Shown here in pieces: positions 11,909 to 22,896 of a stretch of DNA of 64,000 bases (the stretch's first letter is position 1; each line of letters opens with the position of its first letter). The translations under genes and the position numbers were made by a program. The notes below the pieces were generated by a model. The model searched no databases. It was not told where the DNA came from and saw only the letters and a program-made list of their open reading frames with translations. The DNA is from Prionace glauca (Eukaryota; Chordata; Chondrichthyes; Carcharhiniformes; Carcharhinidae): contig CM075760.1 in the NCBI GenBank assembly GCA_037974335.1, positions 7,499,432-7,563,431 of the forward strand, given 5' to 3'.

Positions 11909-12166
11909 TCTTCTAATGTCCCCATTGGAACAATTAAACCGTGTGCTGAGGGACATGAATCACAGTCTCTGAACAAACAAGATGACTTCATCTTTTCTTG
12001 CAAATTATATGGTTATTGTCCTTTTTATGCATGTTAAAAAATCCGAATGAAGGCAAACATTTTGGTTCATGCACCTTGGCAAAAAAAAGAACATTGATTA
12101 ACAATGTGTTGCTGAACTGAAGAGAATTGAAACCGTTGTGAGTATTGCTGTCACACATTGTCAGCC

Positions 12167-12860
12167 TATTCGTTTTCCAACAGATCTCTAAAGACAGATA
12201 AGTCAACAGCGGGAACAAAATAGTGAGGCTGAAATCAATTTGTATGCAAGAACACACAACAGAATGGTTGTCAATAAATACTTACATATTAAATGTTCTT
12301 CAGTTGAAACACATGAACTGTTTGTTGTTTCCATGCATTCAGGGAAGGCAGAGATGGGCTGAAGGTTATCACTGGGAAAACTGAAGGGGAATTGCTAAAA
12401 AAAGATCATTTCTCCAAAATGGATTATTAGAAAATAGATTATTTAAAATAAATAAGCACGCAAATGTCTATGACATTTCTTAGACATAGAACCATAAAAT
12501 TCCTACAGTTCAGAAGAAAGGTTATCTTGGCCCACCGAGTCTGCATCGCACCCAGGTCCTCCCCTCTGCCCTATCCACATTAGCCCCACACATTTACCAT
12601 GGCTAATCCACATACTCTAAGGGAAAATAACGGGCAATTTTGCATGGCAAATCCAACTAAAATGATCTGTTGTAATATAAATGAGGGACGGGTTTTGTGC
12701 AGTAACACAGAGACAGAACCGAATGCACCATATATCGATACAGCATCTGTACTAATATGAATACAGACTGGGCCCAGTTCAGTCATTATTGAGAGAGTGT
12801 ACACAGTATATTACTAACCAGCGTGGTGTTTTCTCATCTAAATAGAGACATGACATACTC
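12167..12860. repeat. Duplication B, copy 2 (upstream flank of receptor 1)
   Basis: Aligned with 6,115-6,835 over about 700 bp in the same orientation. It begins about 350 bp upstream of the receptor 1 start codon, so it may include promoter-distal sequence of that gene. Confidence 0.9.
12487..12650 (-). mobile_element. HE1-like SINE, 3' part (duplication B copy 2)
   Basis: The same SINE tail as at 6,440, carried along by the duplication: AATTCCTACAGTTCAGAAG, CCCACCGAGTCTGCATC and CACATTTACCATGGCTAA. Confidence 0.8.
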
Positions 12861-12997
12861 AGTTTTGACAAAGACAAGGTCTTTGTGAAGGGTAAAATGT
12901 GAAGGATAAACTTGTATTTGGTGAATAAAAAGTCTGAAATACAATAATAACAGTTGACTAATGGATAAATTAACATTTTAAAGGGCTTTCATCAGCT

Positions 12998-13069
12998 TCT
13001 CTAGTGATTTAGTGGTTAGGATTCGGTGCTCTTACCGCCGTGGCCCAGGTTCGATTCTCGGTCAGGGAA
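12998..13069 (+). tRNA. tRNA-Glu-like gene or pseudogene with CTT anticodon
   Basis: A 72-nt cloverleaf closely resembling tRNA-Glu: TTAGTGGTTAGGATTCGG in the D arm and GGTTCGATTC in the T arm. The anticodon loop is CTCTTAC, giving CTT where tRNA-Glu has CTC or TTC. The anticodon stem still pairs, with one G-T pair. The acceptor stem has one A-C mismatch and a T-G pair. The B box is kept. Several changes are C-to-T, as expected of CpG decay, so it is more likely a young pseudogene than a recoded gene. Confidence 0.6.
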
Positions 13070-13667
13070 TGTAGATTTATTACTGTACAACGATCCTGCG
13101 TTACTTCCCAGTCTGCAACTGTCAGAATCAATATTAGGGAGGTTTCCTTGTTTGCGTCTGAATTGGAAAAGTCACATGTGAAGAACCAAAAAGAAAATAA
13201 GAGAGCGATAGGCGAGAAAGGGCTGCTGGTACAAAATGCTGATACGGGTTAAAATCTAGCTGTTAATGGGGGAAAATTTATTGTTTCTACTGACACAAAT
13301 ATCTCGCAGATCTGGGTCCAAATCTCTGCTTCAATGACAAGAAAACTTTTAATTGAATGAAATGGTAAACTCTCTCACCCCCGGTGAAGTGGAGGCAGTT
13401 TTCACTCAGGAACCAGTAAGTGTGAGTTTACCAATGTGGGAAGGAGAAAGACTCAGTTTGAGCGGTGACATTGCGTGAGGAATGGAGAGCTAGAGTTCAC
13501 CCAGAAAAGCAGTAAAGTTTAAAATCAATGGCGTCCAACGTTGGATGGTCCATTAACGGTGATAATTTAATGTTATTCAGCAGAATCACCACAGGATGGT
13601 TTATCACAGATTGATGCTAATACTTTGAATGGAGTGAACTGCAGTGACATTGAATGCAGTAGAAAGG
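13070..13667. repeat. Diverged third copy of the duplication-A tRNA-Lys flank
   Basis: Between 13,280 and 13,550 the order of words matches 3,330-3,565: CTGACACAA, CAGATCTGGGT, GGAGGCAGTTTTCA, ACTCAGTTTGAGC, GAGTTCACC, and then GGCGTCCAACGTTGG, which is what remains of the 3' end of the tRNA-Lys. It is far more diverged than the two main copies. No tRNA body is left. Confidence 0.6.
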
Positions 13668-13955
13668 ACAGCGCGGTAGCACAGTGATTAGCACTGATGT
13701 CTCACAGCGCCAGGGACTCAGGTCCTCGGGTCACGGTCTGTGCGGAGTTTGCACGTTCTCCCCGTGCCTCCATGGGTTTCCTCCGGGTGTTCCGGTTTGC
13801 GTGTCAAAGAGGCGTGGGTTAGTTTGATTGGCCATGCCAAATTGATTCTAATGTCAAAGGGATTAGAAGGGTAAATCTGTGGGTTTACGGGGAATAGGGC
13901 GTGGGTGGGATTGATGCGGTGCAGACTCGATGGGCCGAATGGCCTCCTTCTGGAG
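13668..13955 (+). mobile_element. HE1-like SINE, near full length
   Basis: The tRNA-like head GCGCGGTAGCACAGTGATTA is followed by CGTTCTCCCCGTG, GGTTTCCTCCGGGTGTTCCG, and the tail GCAGACTCGATGGGCCGAAT. This is the order seen in elasmobranch HE1-type SINEs. Frames across it are not genes. Confidence 0.88.
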
Positions 13956-13985
13956 GAATCGAAAGAGGTAATGCAAATATACATT

Positions 13986-14343
13986 ATTTTGGATGAAACA
14001 GCAGGTCAACTAAAAGTATTTTCACTGCCATGTAAAAGCGGACATGACATCTGCACTGAAATGTGATGAGGTTGGAAAAACTCAGGACGTTACATGGCAT
14101 GTGTGCATAAGGAAACAAAGATAAACCTTCACCTCCATCACCTTTCATTAACATTGGGAATGTTTAGAAATAGAGGAAGTTTTTTAAAAACTGAAATCCA
14201 ACAAGGAGGAAATAGAACAACACCTGGCAGGGTGGAAATTGCGATGGATATTTAGTCTGTTGCAGTTTGTGTTAATTGATGTTTGAAAACAGTGCGAGAC
14301 AAAATGCGGGGCTGTTTAGCACAGAAAACCAGCAAGAGGATCC
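13986..14343. other. Unassigned intergenic sequence
   Basis: No gene or repeat recognised between the SINE and the tRNA-Phe-like site. Confidence 0.5.
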
Positions 14344-14419
14344 TGCCGAAACTCGGTATTGAACCAGGGACCTTTAGATCATTAGTTAACACTCGCCCAA
14401 CTGAGTTATTTCAACCGGC
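14344..14419 (-). pseudogene. tRNA-Phe-like pseudogene
   Basis: The minus strand resembles tRNA-Phe: GAAATAACTCAGTTGGG in the D arm, GATCTAAAGGTCCCTGGTTC through the variable loop and T arm, and a 3' end GAGTTTCGGC. The anticodon region is one base short and no longer reads GAA, the 5' acceptor strand is altered, and the T loop is TTCAATA. Confidence 0.75.
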
Positions 14420-14549
14420 TGGCTGGCTAGCAGACTGGAAGCTTCCGTCTCCCAAATGTCTAAGAGAACAATGATTTATGCCTATTCTTTAATGCATCAT
14501 TTTCAGGTGTTCATTTGATTTCTCTAAATGTCATGAATATTTTTTTTCT

Positions 14550-14700
14550 CGAACATGTTATTCCAAAACTTTAATGCAGTGGGAAACATCATTATTCATT
14601 TTGACAGGAGGAACCAGCACACACAATGTAATATCAATTACTGTGGGCAAAAGATGGGCTTCTGGAGCCAGTCTAGTTGTTTCTCCAGTAAACCGGACCT
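14550..14700 (+). repeat. Shared tRNA-flank module (GACAGGAGGA type)
   Basis: TTATTCATTTTGACAGGAGG followed by AACCAGCA and then TTTCTCCAG parallels 1,750-1,850 (next to tRNA-Glu) and, on the other strand, 27,510-27,640 (next to tRNA-Gln). It appears to be an old flank shared by several tRNA sites of the cluster. Confidence 0.65.
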
Positions 14701-14887
14701 GCTTGCCCTGAGGTCATCACCCTGTTTCTGTAGTACCGTGGTTATCACAGGAGTCAGGTTAATTCTGTAAATATCTGGTTAGAACGAGGAATGATGGGAA
14801 GTGTACAGCTTTAATTAGAAAATGCAAGTCCATCATCTTAATTCTTGATCACTTAATACAGTCTCACTGTTTGCAATCCTGTTATTA

Positions 14888-15012
14888 TATGATGATGTGG
14901 AGACGCCAGTGTTGGATTGAAGTGGATACAGAAAGTATTCTCACAACGCCAGGTTAAAGTAAAACAGAATAATTTGAATTACGAGCTTTTGGAGCAGTGC
15001 TCCTTCATCAGA
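14888..15012 (+). mobile_element. Foldback-type repeat, 5' terminus fragment
   Basis: GATGTGGAGACGCCAGTGTT, then CTCACAACGCCAGGTTAAAG, then GAGCAGTGCTCCTTCATCA: the left end of the inverted-repeat element seen more fully at 30,279 and 43,752. Confidence 0.75.
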
Positions 15013-15193
15013 GTATTTAACTCCGCAGTCAGAAATTCACTGTGTGTGTGTGCTCTCGAAAGGGGCCACTTGCACATACTGCTTTATCCCAGCAAATTTT
15101 TCAGTTGGAAATGTTCGTTGTTCTTGACGAAAATGACACAGTGCACAAACCTGCATTCAATCTGAGCTGCGAGATCAAAATTCAAATCCACTC

Positions 15194-15276
15194 TGGCAGC
15201 GGTGGGATTCGAAACCACACCTCCGCAGAAACGGGAGCTTTAATCCAGCGCCTTAGACCGCTCGGCCACGCTATCA
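15194..15276 (-). pseudogene. tRNA-Leu-like pseudogene
   Basis: The minus strand gives a long class II tRNA body with GCGTGGCCGAGCGGTCTAAG in the D arm and GATTCGAATCCC-like T arm, best matched by tRNA-Leu(AAG). The anticodon loop is TTAAAGC, so AAA replaces AAG; the anticodon stem has a mismatch and the T stem has lost a G-C pair. The 5' end reads GATAGCG. It is probably not functional, although its internal promoter is mostly kept. Confidence 0.72.
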
Positions 15277-16218
15277 CGTGAAATGGTCTCACAATAATGC
15301 TATTTGATGATAATGATACTGAAATTCATTGAAAGCAGTGGAGCTGGGAAAGACCATCAGGAGGATTGAGCCTGCTCCTTCACTGATTCAGGTAAATCTT
15401 AAATGAGTAACAAACAGAAATCATCTCACCTCAGAAACACAATGAGCTGCACACAGTAACATGCAGTGAAGGGCCGGCATCATTTAAACTGTCCTTCAGC
15501 TCGTCTCTTCCCAATTTCCTGCCAGGAATGACAAGAGAACCTTCTGTTGAATTTGCTCGGAGTCTGCACTTCAGAACATGAAGCAAAATTATACTTTATA
15601 TGTTCATCCAGGTAACAACCCACATTTGTTTTCAGAGTTTCGATGGGAGCAATAAATTTTCAATTTCAGACCAGTCATCCGAACAGCAGGGAAAAGTCAA
15701 ACTCTAACCACCAGACCAGCTGCTTATAGCGTGTTTTAGAATTTACTTTATCCACGCTGCTTTTGTTAATTTAATTTTCACGTCAGACCACTTCCATCAC
15801 AAACAGATTTCTCCCGCAAAATGGCAGCTTCTGATTCAACCATGATGCTTTTAGCCAATGAAAAATTTACATGAACACTGCAGGGCAATAAACACTTTCG
15901 CTTCCAACAGTTCGAAACCGGACAGAACTATTTCCAAATGCTTTCCAATGCAAAGTGAGGGAAAAGATTCATTATTCAATGTCAACATAAAGGGTAAAAT
16001 CTGACAGATTTCACATTGCAAAATCCCAATCGTTCGTACTTTGCAGTCTATCACTATCCTTCTCTTTCTGTGTTTGTTCTTGAACTGTTCTACATGTGAA
16101 ATTTCCAGCTCTGATGGAATCTTGCAAACCTCACTCGGCTGATTCTAATAGATCTGCTTTCGATCGGAGAGTCAATCAGATCATTATTAATGGTTTGCTG
16201 AGATCAAATAATCTTATT
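15277..16218. other. Unassigned intergenic sequence
   Basis: No gene was recognised. Near 15,690-15,725 the minus strand reads CTGGTGGTTAGAGTTTGACT, a faint tRNA D-arm echo too weak to call. Confidence 0.45.
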
Positions 16219-16288
16219 TTCCTCGGCGGGAATTGAAACTACACATCAGTGGGGAAGTGCTGAACACAAACCACTGGACTACCAGGGA
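16219..16288 (-). pseudogene. Degenerate tRNA-Glu(TTC)-like pseudogene
   Basis: The minus strand runs TCCCTGGTAGTCCAGTGGTT, then CACTTCCCC with a TTC anticodon, then GTTTCAATTCCCG and CGAGGAA. Length and order fit tRNA-Glu, but the anticodon stem and T arm are poorly paired. Confidence 0.6.
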
Positions 16289-17654
16289 AACCAGTGAACA
16301 GTAGTTTTCAAACAGACTTAACACAAATCCCTTTGCTTCTTATTTTCATCTCAGATAGTTCTCACTTCTGACACGTTCCTATTTCAACATGTCCTGTTTA
16401 AATGGAACATTATTTCCTCCTTCAGCCAATGACAACACGGATTGAGCTGGGTCATGGAATTGATAGTGAGGTGAAATGGTCTCATAAACTGCTGAAGTTT
16501 CGAAGTGAGGGGGGAATCTGATCGAGGTATGTACAATTCTACATAGAAAGTGAAGTTTCCTGATTGGGAGCCCCTATCGAGATGAATCCCCAACAACCAG
16601 GGTGACAGCACTCGCTCAGCATTACGTCCCTTGTCCGGCCACCTTCCTGCTTGCGGTTCTTGCATATGGTTGTTGATCGTGAAGTGTCAACATTTATTGC
16701 AAGTGTGGCCCCTCCATGTAGTCCAGACAGCCTCGATTTTCAACGTCGTTAATGATGTAATAGGTCTGAGGGCTTTGTTGCGGCATTTAAATATTCAGAG
16801 ATGAAAATAATTGACATATGGCTAATGTTGTTTCAATGTCGGTTTGTTCCACAGGCATTAGAAACAATGAATCGATCTGAGAGGCTCCACATCAGCACCG
16901 CACTGGAGTCCCTCCGGAGATTATATTTCCTATAGTTCCGAATATAAAACATAAAGATAATGCCTCCAGTTTGAAGATTCCATTCGTTAAGTGCCATTCT
17001 CTTCAAGCAGAAAAATAGATTAAAGGATTTGAATTTTGTACATGTCTGTCTTCCTCACAGTTGAGTTCAAAATCTTATGGACAACTCTTTGGAGCTCTGA
17101 GGTTGACTTGTGTCATTCTGGGATACGGAATCTTCACTATAATGCGCATGAACAAGTATGAATTTGCACTGGCCACAGGTCAATATCAACATTGTGCAGC
17201 GTTACAAAGAGACAAAGTTCAAATCTGCATTATGAACAATAAGAAAACAAATGGTGAAATTCATATCATTCGCGTTCCAGTCTGGATGTTAACGATTGTA
17301 GAAAGCTTCCACAATGAATGAAGGACAAAGGTTACTCTCTAAAAATGACGTTCTAAATTGCCGATATGGAAATACCAGCTGTTAAGGAGAATTACAGCAC
17401 TTGTATTTCATGCAGTGTTTGTACTTGTAATGTGTATGTTCCGTTGTAAAATTTGTCTATCGGCTTCAAGAAGCTTTGCATTAACCATTCAATGATATAT
17501 TCCTATTACATTTTCATAATGTTTTGGATGATTACAGAAAGTTAGTCCACACAAATTATTTCAAATATCTGGCCATGTTGAATATATTAGTATAGAATTG
17601 GACCATACACAATGTATTTAAGAATGTTTGAAGTCACCCTGCATCGAAATGTAT
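16289..17654. other. Unassigned intergenic sequence
   Basis: AT-rich DNA of about 1.4 kb. Frames are short and without recognisable motifs. Confidence 0.5.
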
Positions 17655-18425
17655 TAGAACATAAGAACATAAGAAATAGGAGCAGCAGTAGGCCATCTAG
17701 ACCTTCGAGCCTGCCCCGCCATTCAATAAGATCATGGCTGATCTGTCGCTGCTCAGTTCCACTTTCCCGCTTTCTCCCCATAACTCTTAATCCCCTCTCT
17801 TATCAAAAACCCATCAACCCGCGTCTTAAAATTATTTAGCGAGGCAGCCTCCACCACTTCAACGGGCAGAGAATCCCAGAGATTCACCACCCTTTGAGTG
17901 AAGAAGTTCTTCCTCAACTCCGTTCTAAACCGCCCCCCTTTTATCTTGAGGCTGTGCCCCTTAGTCCTTTTGAGCAGGAAGAGTCTCTCCACCTCTAACC
18001 TATCCATCCCATTCATCATCTTATACGTTTCAATGTGATCTCCCCTCATTCTTCTAAACTCTAACGAGTACAAGCCCAGTTTATTCAGCCTCTCCTCATT
18101 GCTGAACCCCCTCAACTCCGGTATCAGCCTACTAAACCTCCTCTGCACTCCCTCCAAGGCCAAAATATCTTTGCGCAGGTGCGGCGCCCAAAACTGCACA
18201 CAGTACTCCAGCTGCGGCCTCACCAATGCCCTATACAGCTGCAGCAAGACCTCCCTACTTTTATATTTAATCCCCCTCGCGATGAAGGCCAGCATCCCAT
18301 TCGCCTTCCTGACCACCTGCTGCACCTGCAAGCTGGGTTTTTGCGACTCATGCACAAGGACCTCGAGGTCCCTCTGCACCGTCGCCTGCTGCAGTTTTAA
18401 AAGAAACCTGCTTGAATTAGCCAAG
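17655..18425 (-). mobile_element. CR1/L2-group LINE, 3' third of ORF2
   Basis: This is the best LINE remnant in the window: a 223-residue minus-strand frame. It holds the end of the reverse transcriptase thumb ([39 protein letters not shown]) and the C-terminal domain (GVQRRFSRLIPELRGF, LGLYSLEFRRMRGD, FFTQRVVNLWDSLPVEVVEA). The 3' tail ends AAGAACATAAGAAATAGG. The 5' truncation removes the endonuclease and the catalytic core. Confidence 0.93.
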
Positions 18426-18556
18426 CCCTTACTGAATGAATGAACAGTGATTAGAATCTGTGGATATCACATGCACGTGTACTGAACTCATACAAGATTC
18501 TCTGAATTTAAACAGCTATATTAACAGGAACGTGTTTGTGATCCACGGTCATCACA

Positions 18557-18897
18557 GAATTAGAAAATCAGTACAGTGCGAATATAGACCATTCGGTCCA
18601 TCCAGTCTGCACTGAAAACTATCCTAACCAGGCCCTATCCTGGATACCCCAGCTGTTTATACCGCTACTTCCTGTAACCTACTCATCCCAGTTAAGGGGC
18701 AATTTAGCATGGCCGATGCACCTAACGCCACATATTTTGGACTGTGGGAGGAAAGCGAAGCACTCGGAAGAAGCTCACACAAACACGAAGAAAACATACA
18801 AACCCCACACAGACAGTGATCAAAGCTTTGAATTGAACCGGGTCCCTAGCACTGCGAGACAACAATACTAATCGCTATGCCACCATGCGTTTAGTTC
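18557..18897 (-). mobile_element. HE1-like SINE, near full length
   Basis: Minus-strand copy: tail near CAGTACAGTGCGAATATAG, body GGGCAATTTAGCATGGCC and GGACTGTGGGAGGAAAG, and head near CACTGCGAGACAACAATACT and CGCTATGCCACC. Confidence 0.83.
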
Positions 18898-19462
18898 ACA
18901 TTGAACATCACTGTTCGCTAGTGGACTTTTGCACTGTGATGTTCAGCTACCAATATTGAGCATACCGTAAATGTCTGGGGTGAAAATTTGTGCAATTTGT
19001 GAGTAACTCTTTGCAAAAAAATGTCACCCGTAATTAAGTGGACCTGGCAAATGAATACAAACACAGTCGTCTTAAAGTGGGCGGAAAAGCTCAGAGATAT
19101 TTGAAACGCTGGTGCACCTGATTAGAATCAATACTAACTGAGAGGTGACAGGACATAAAATCTGATGAAAAATTTCATTTCCCAAGCGATCACTAGCAAA
19201 CATCATTGTGTTAGCCAGACCCCAAATCCAGGCATTTGGACATTGGATAATAACATGCAACTGTTTTTGGGGTTTTTTTCTGCAGTCTTTCTCTTATTTC
19301 ACTTTAGAACAGCGAATCAGATCCCTGACAAATAAGGTATTGATTTTGACTGCAATGTAAATAACACCCAAGGACCAGGTGCACTCATGTGTTTGTTGCA
19401 ATAAATTTAATTAAGAAACAATGTGAAACCAGCTAATGAATTCTCTAGAGGATGTTTATTGG
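18898..19462. other. Upstream flank of receptor 2
   Basis: AT-rich, no gene recognised; leads into the TATA-like site and first exon of receptor 2. Confidence 0.5.
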
Positions 19463-19470
19463 TATATAAG
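19463..19470 (+). promoter_or_regulatory. Possible TATA box of receptor 2
   Basis: TATATAAG lies 46 nt upstream of the receptor 2 start codon, leaving room for a short 5' leader. It is the best TATA-like sequence before any receptor in the window. Confidence 0.4.
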
Positions 19471-19508
19471 GGACTATTTTCAGTGATTTGCAGAACACTC
19501 GGATAAAA

Positions 19509-19578
19509 ATGCACGGAGTACCAACAGGTCTGGTGTTTGCCATTTACTATCCCGTCATCGGAGCTATTGGAATTCCAG
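19509..19578 (+). CDS. GPR139-like receptor 2, exon 1
   Basis: The exon encodes MHGVPTGLVFAIYYPVIGAI and GIP, the N terminus and the first part of TM1, ending one base into a codon. The donor is G/GTATCC, weaker than the GTAAGT donors of the other two receptors. The short MHG...TGL...AIYYPV leader is typical of the elasmobranch GPR139-like group. Joined to exon 2 it gives GIPGNLAVIVILSR, with the codon GGA restored across the intron. Confidence 0.88.
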
Positions 19579-20692
19579 GTATCCCGTTTTAGATTGTTAG
19601 CACCTGCGAGAGTCCTCAGCTGGAATATGTTAGTTCTTCAATGTTAACTATAGGACGTGTTCACAATATTTGTATCCTCTCTCCTATTCAATGCTGAACA
19701 TGCTCACCCCACCGCCCCCCGCCTCCCACCGCCCCCACCCTCCCTTTATCGGCAGTGTTTTATGAAATGACCTGTATGTTTAATCCAATGTAATTTCTTG
19801 ACGTTTTCTGGTGACAAGCACCATTTTCTTCCTTTAACGATTACAATTCCTCCGATTTTCTTGCACCAGCATCGCATTATGTGAGTGGAATTCTATTGTC
19901 ATTTCCCACTATTGCTACAGAGCAATTCTGATATTTTTTGTGACAGAGTATGATAATTTATAATGAGATACTGGCGCCGAAACTGAAGGTAAATGATAAC
20001 ATTGTCATCATCATTTAATTTTGGAAACATTGGGTTGTTGATACTCTTCCTTCGCTTTGCGTGAAGTAACCTGATAGTAATATGCTGCAATTGCTGACAT
20101 TTTGAGTTCCTACAACTGTTACTGTGGATGAATGTACATGTGGGTCTATTGTGGAAATAAACTTGATAGTGACGGGGTTATTTAATTGATTTTGAGGAGT
20201 GAACCATTAATCATTGCAAAGTAAATTTAATGAATTAATTTATTCAGGGGATAAAACTAAGCATTAATATGTTGACGACAATTAGTACAATCTAAAAGTT
20301 TCGGTCTGCAAATGTGACCTCAGCAGTTGTCAATCCCAATGATTCAAGTACATACCGTGGATCCAAGTGAGGAAAGTGGACCTTGGCGCTAAACGTAGCC
20401 AGTATTTTTATGGTAAGATCAAAGAAGCTTTAAATGCCCATTCATGTTCCTCTATTTGATGTTATCATTGAGGTAGAAGTATGTCAGTGTTCTCAGATGT
20501 TCATTTCCAATTTCTTGATGTCGATTTTCTCTTGCATATTTCAAATGATCATTTTGGTTCCCAAGTATTGGTTCTACTGTCGTCTCCATAGTATTGTCTT
20601 GTTGTAGCATTTTACCTTACTCTGCCTGTGACCTACCTTACGCAATTCAGAAATGTCAACATTGTATCTGATGAGTTGCATTTTTTCTCTCC

Positions 20693-20843
<151 letters not shown>

Positions 20844-20929
20844 TAGACATACCTAAAGATCTCACAGTCTATCTAACTGTCCATCTCTCTCTCTCTATCT
20901 ATATCTACATACCTATATTTATATGCCTT

Positions 20930-22005
20930 TGACAATGTACCACATGGTAGGTTGTTGCATGAGGTTAAATATCTGGGGGTTCAGGGGTAGGTAACCGTAT
21001 GGATGTAACATTGGCTGGATGACAGAAGTCAGAGTGTGGTTATTGAGGATTTGCTTTTTCCAAAGTGGAGGACTGTGACCAGTGGTGTGACTCAGGGGTC
21101 AGTGTTGGGTGCACTGTTATTTGTCATTTACATTAACGATTTGGAAGAGAATTTAGTAAGCATGGTTGGTAAGTTTGCAGATGACGCCAAGATTGCTGGC
21201 ATATGGACAGACAAAAAAAAGGTTATCTACGTTTGCAAAGGGATCAGTGGAGATGGAGTTTAATTTAGAAAAAATCGAGGTCATTCATTTTGATCGATCG
21301 AATCAGGCAGGACTTGCTCAGGTAATGGTGGGGCGTTTGGGAGAGTTGTAGTACAAAGAGATGCAGGGGTCCATGTTCATATGCCCTTGAAAGTGGAGTC
21401 ACAGGTGGACAGAGTGGTGAAGAAGGCGTTCACCATTCTTCGTTTCATTGATTAGAATATTTAATACAGAAGCTGGGATGTCTTGTTGAAGTTTTACCTA
21501 TCATGGGTAAGGCCACATTTGGAATACTGTATACAATTCTGGTCACCCTAATATAGAAAGGATATTCTTAAACTAGAAAGAGTACACAAATGGTTTACAA
21601 AGATTTTACCGGGACTTGATGGCTTGAGTTCTAAGGAGAGGCTGGATAGACTGGGAGTTTTTTTTTCCCCCTCTAGAGTGCAGGAGGCTTAGGGGTGCTA
21701 TACAACAGAGGGCATACATCAGTTCGAGAAGGTAGGAGAGTTTAAAACTGGAGGGGAGAGATTCACAAGGCTCCAGAGGGCATCTTTTTCACACAGGCGG
21801 TGGTAAGTATCTGGAACAAGGTAGCAGACCTAATAGGAGAGACGAGTATAATTCTGTCTTTTAAAAAGCGTTCAGAAAGTTACATGACTAAGATGAGTAT
21901 AGACGAATATGGACCAAATGCGGACAAATGGGATTGGCTTAGGGGTTAAAAAAAGCGGCAGCATGGACAAGTTGGGCTTGTCTCCATGTTGTAATCCTCT
22001 ATGAC
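20930..22005 (+). mobile_element. CR1-group LINE, reverse-transcriptase half
   Basis: Plus strand: DNVPHGRLLHEV, then VTSGVTQGSVLGALLFVIYI, NDLEENLVSM and KFADDAKIAG, which are the reverse transcriptase B and C motifs with FADD. The C-terminal region and a 3' end containing GCAGCATGGACAAGTTGGGC follow in several frames. Dead copy inside the receptor 2 intron; a sister copy is at 46,340. Confidence 0.85.
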
Positions 22006-22896
22006 TATGGCTCACGGGGTTTTGTTGAAATTGGAGGAAGTAACTCTTCTTTGTTACGGTGGCTCGCATAGATAATCTTCGCTGCACATGTGATAATGCT
22101 GTTCAATAACGTGCAATTTCTGCAGATGTATCTTGTACATTACAGGTGAAAAATGGTTGTGTGAATTATAGGACTGATGGATGTTGTATCTTGTGGAATA
22201 AAGCATGCAATTAATTTGGCTGATGGAAATAATTTATAATATAACAACTTTCGGCTTTATATAATAAGACTTTCTAATATGCTATCTCCATGGGTTACAT
22301 GAGGCTGAATTAATTCCATGATAACACCTAATGTGTTTTCAAAGCGTTTTTATTTTTTGGTTTGATTCATTAGCTAAGTTGTTACGTCATTGATGTGCCA
22401 CAGTTATAATTGGGGTAAGTATTTTAAAGCGCCTAGGCACTTAATTATTTCTTACACGATAATCTGCAGTTTTGGACCACGCCCCTATTCAAATTCACGC
22501 ACCATGAAGATAAAAGAGTACCTATATTTGGAGGGAATTCAAAAACTAATTTTGACTCTCTCTCACTCTCTCTATCTGTCTCTCTCTCTCACACACACAC
22601 AAACACGCACTTGATCTATCTATCTTTGTCTCACTCTGTCCAAAGCGTAAGTTGTGCCAGTATCAGTTTTTCACACAGCCAGTTGATCACTTATGCACTT
22701 TCACAACTTTATTGGATTGTTTTCTACACCCTCGCTCTAACAGTAACACAACATCTTGCACTTTCTCATTTTCTTCTCGATGCACGTTATGCTTTATCTG
22801 TATAACATACAAGAAACAAAACTTATCACAGTATGTTAATGCATATGGTGAAATAAACCAAATCATGTAAAATCACTGTCTTTCTCTCCATTACAG

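Noticed and set aside
15661-15730. tRNA-like D arm CTGGTGGTTAGAG on the minus strand
   Set aside because: No matching anticodon arm or T arm.
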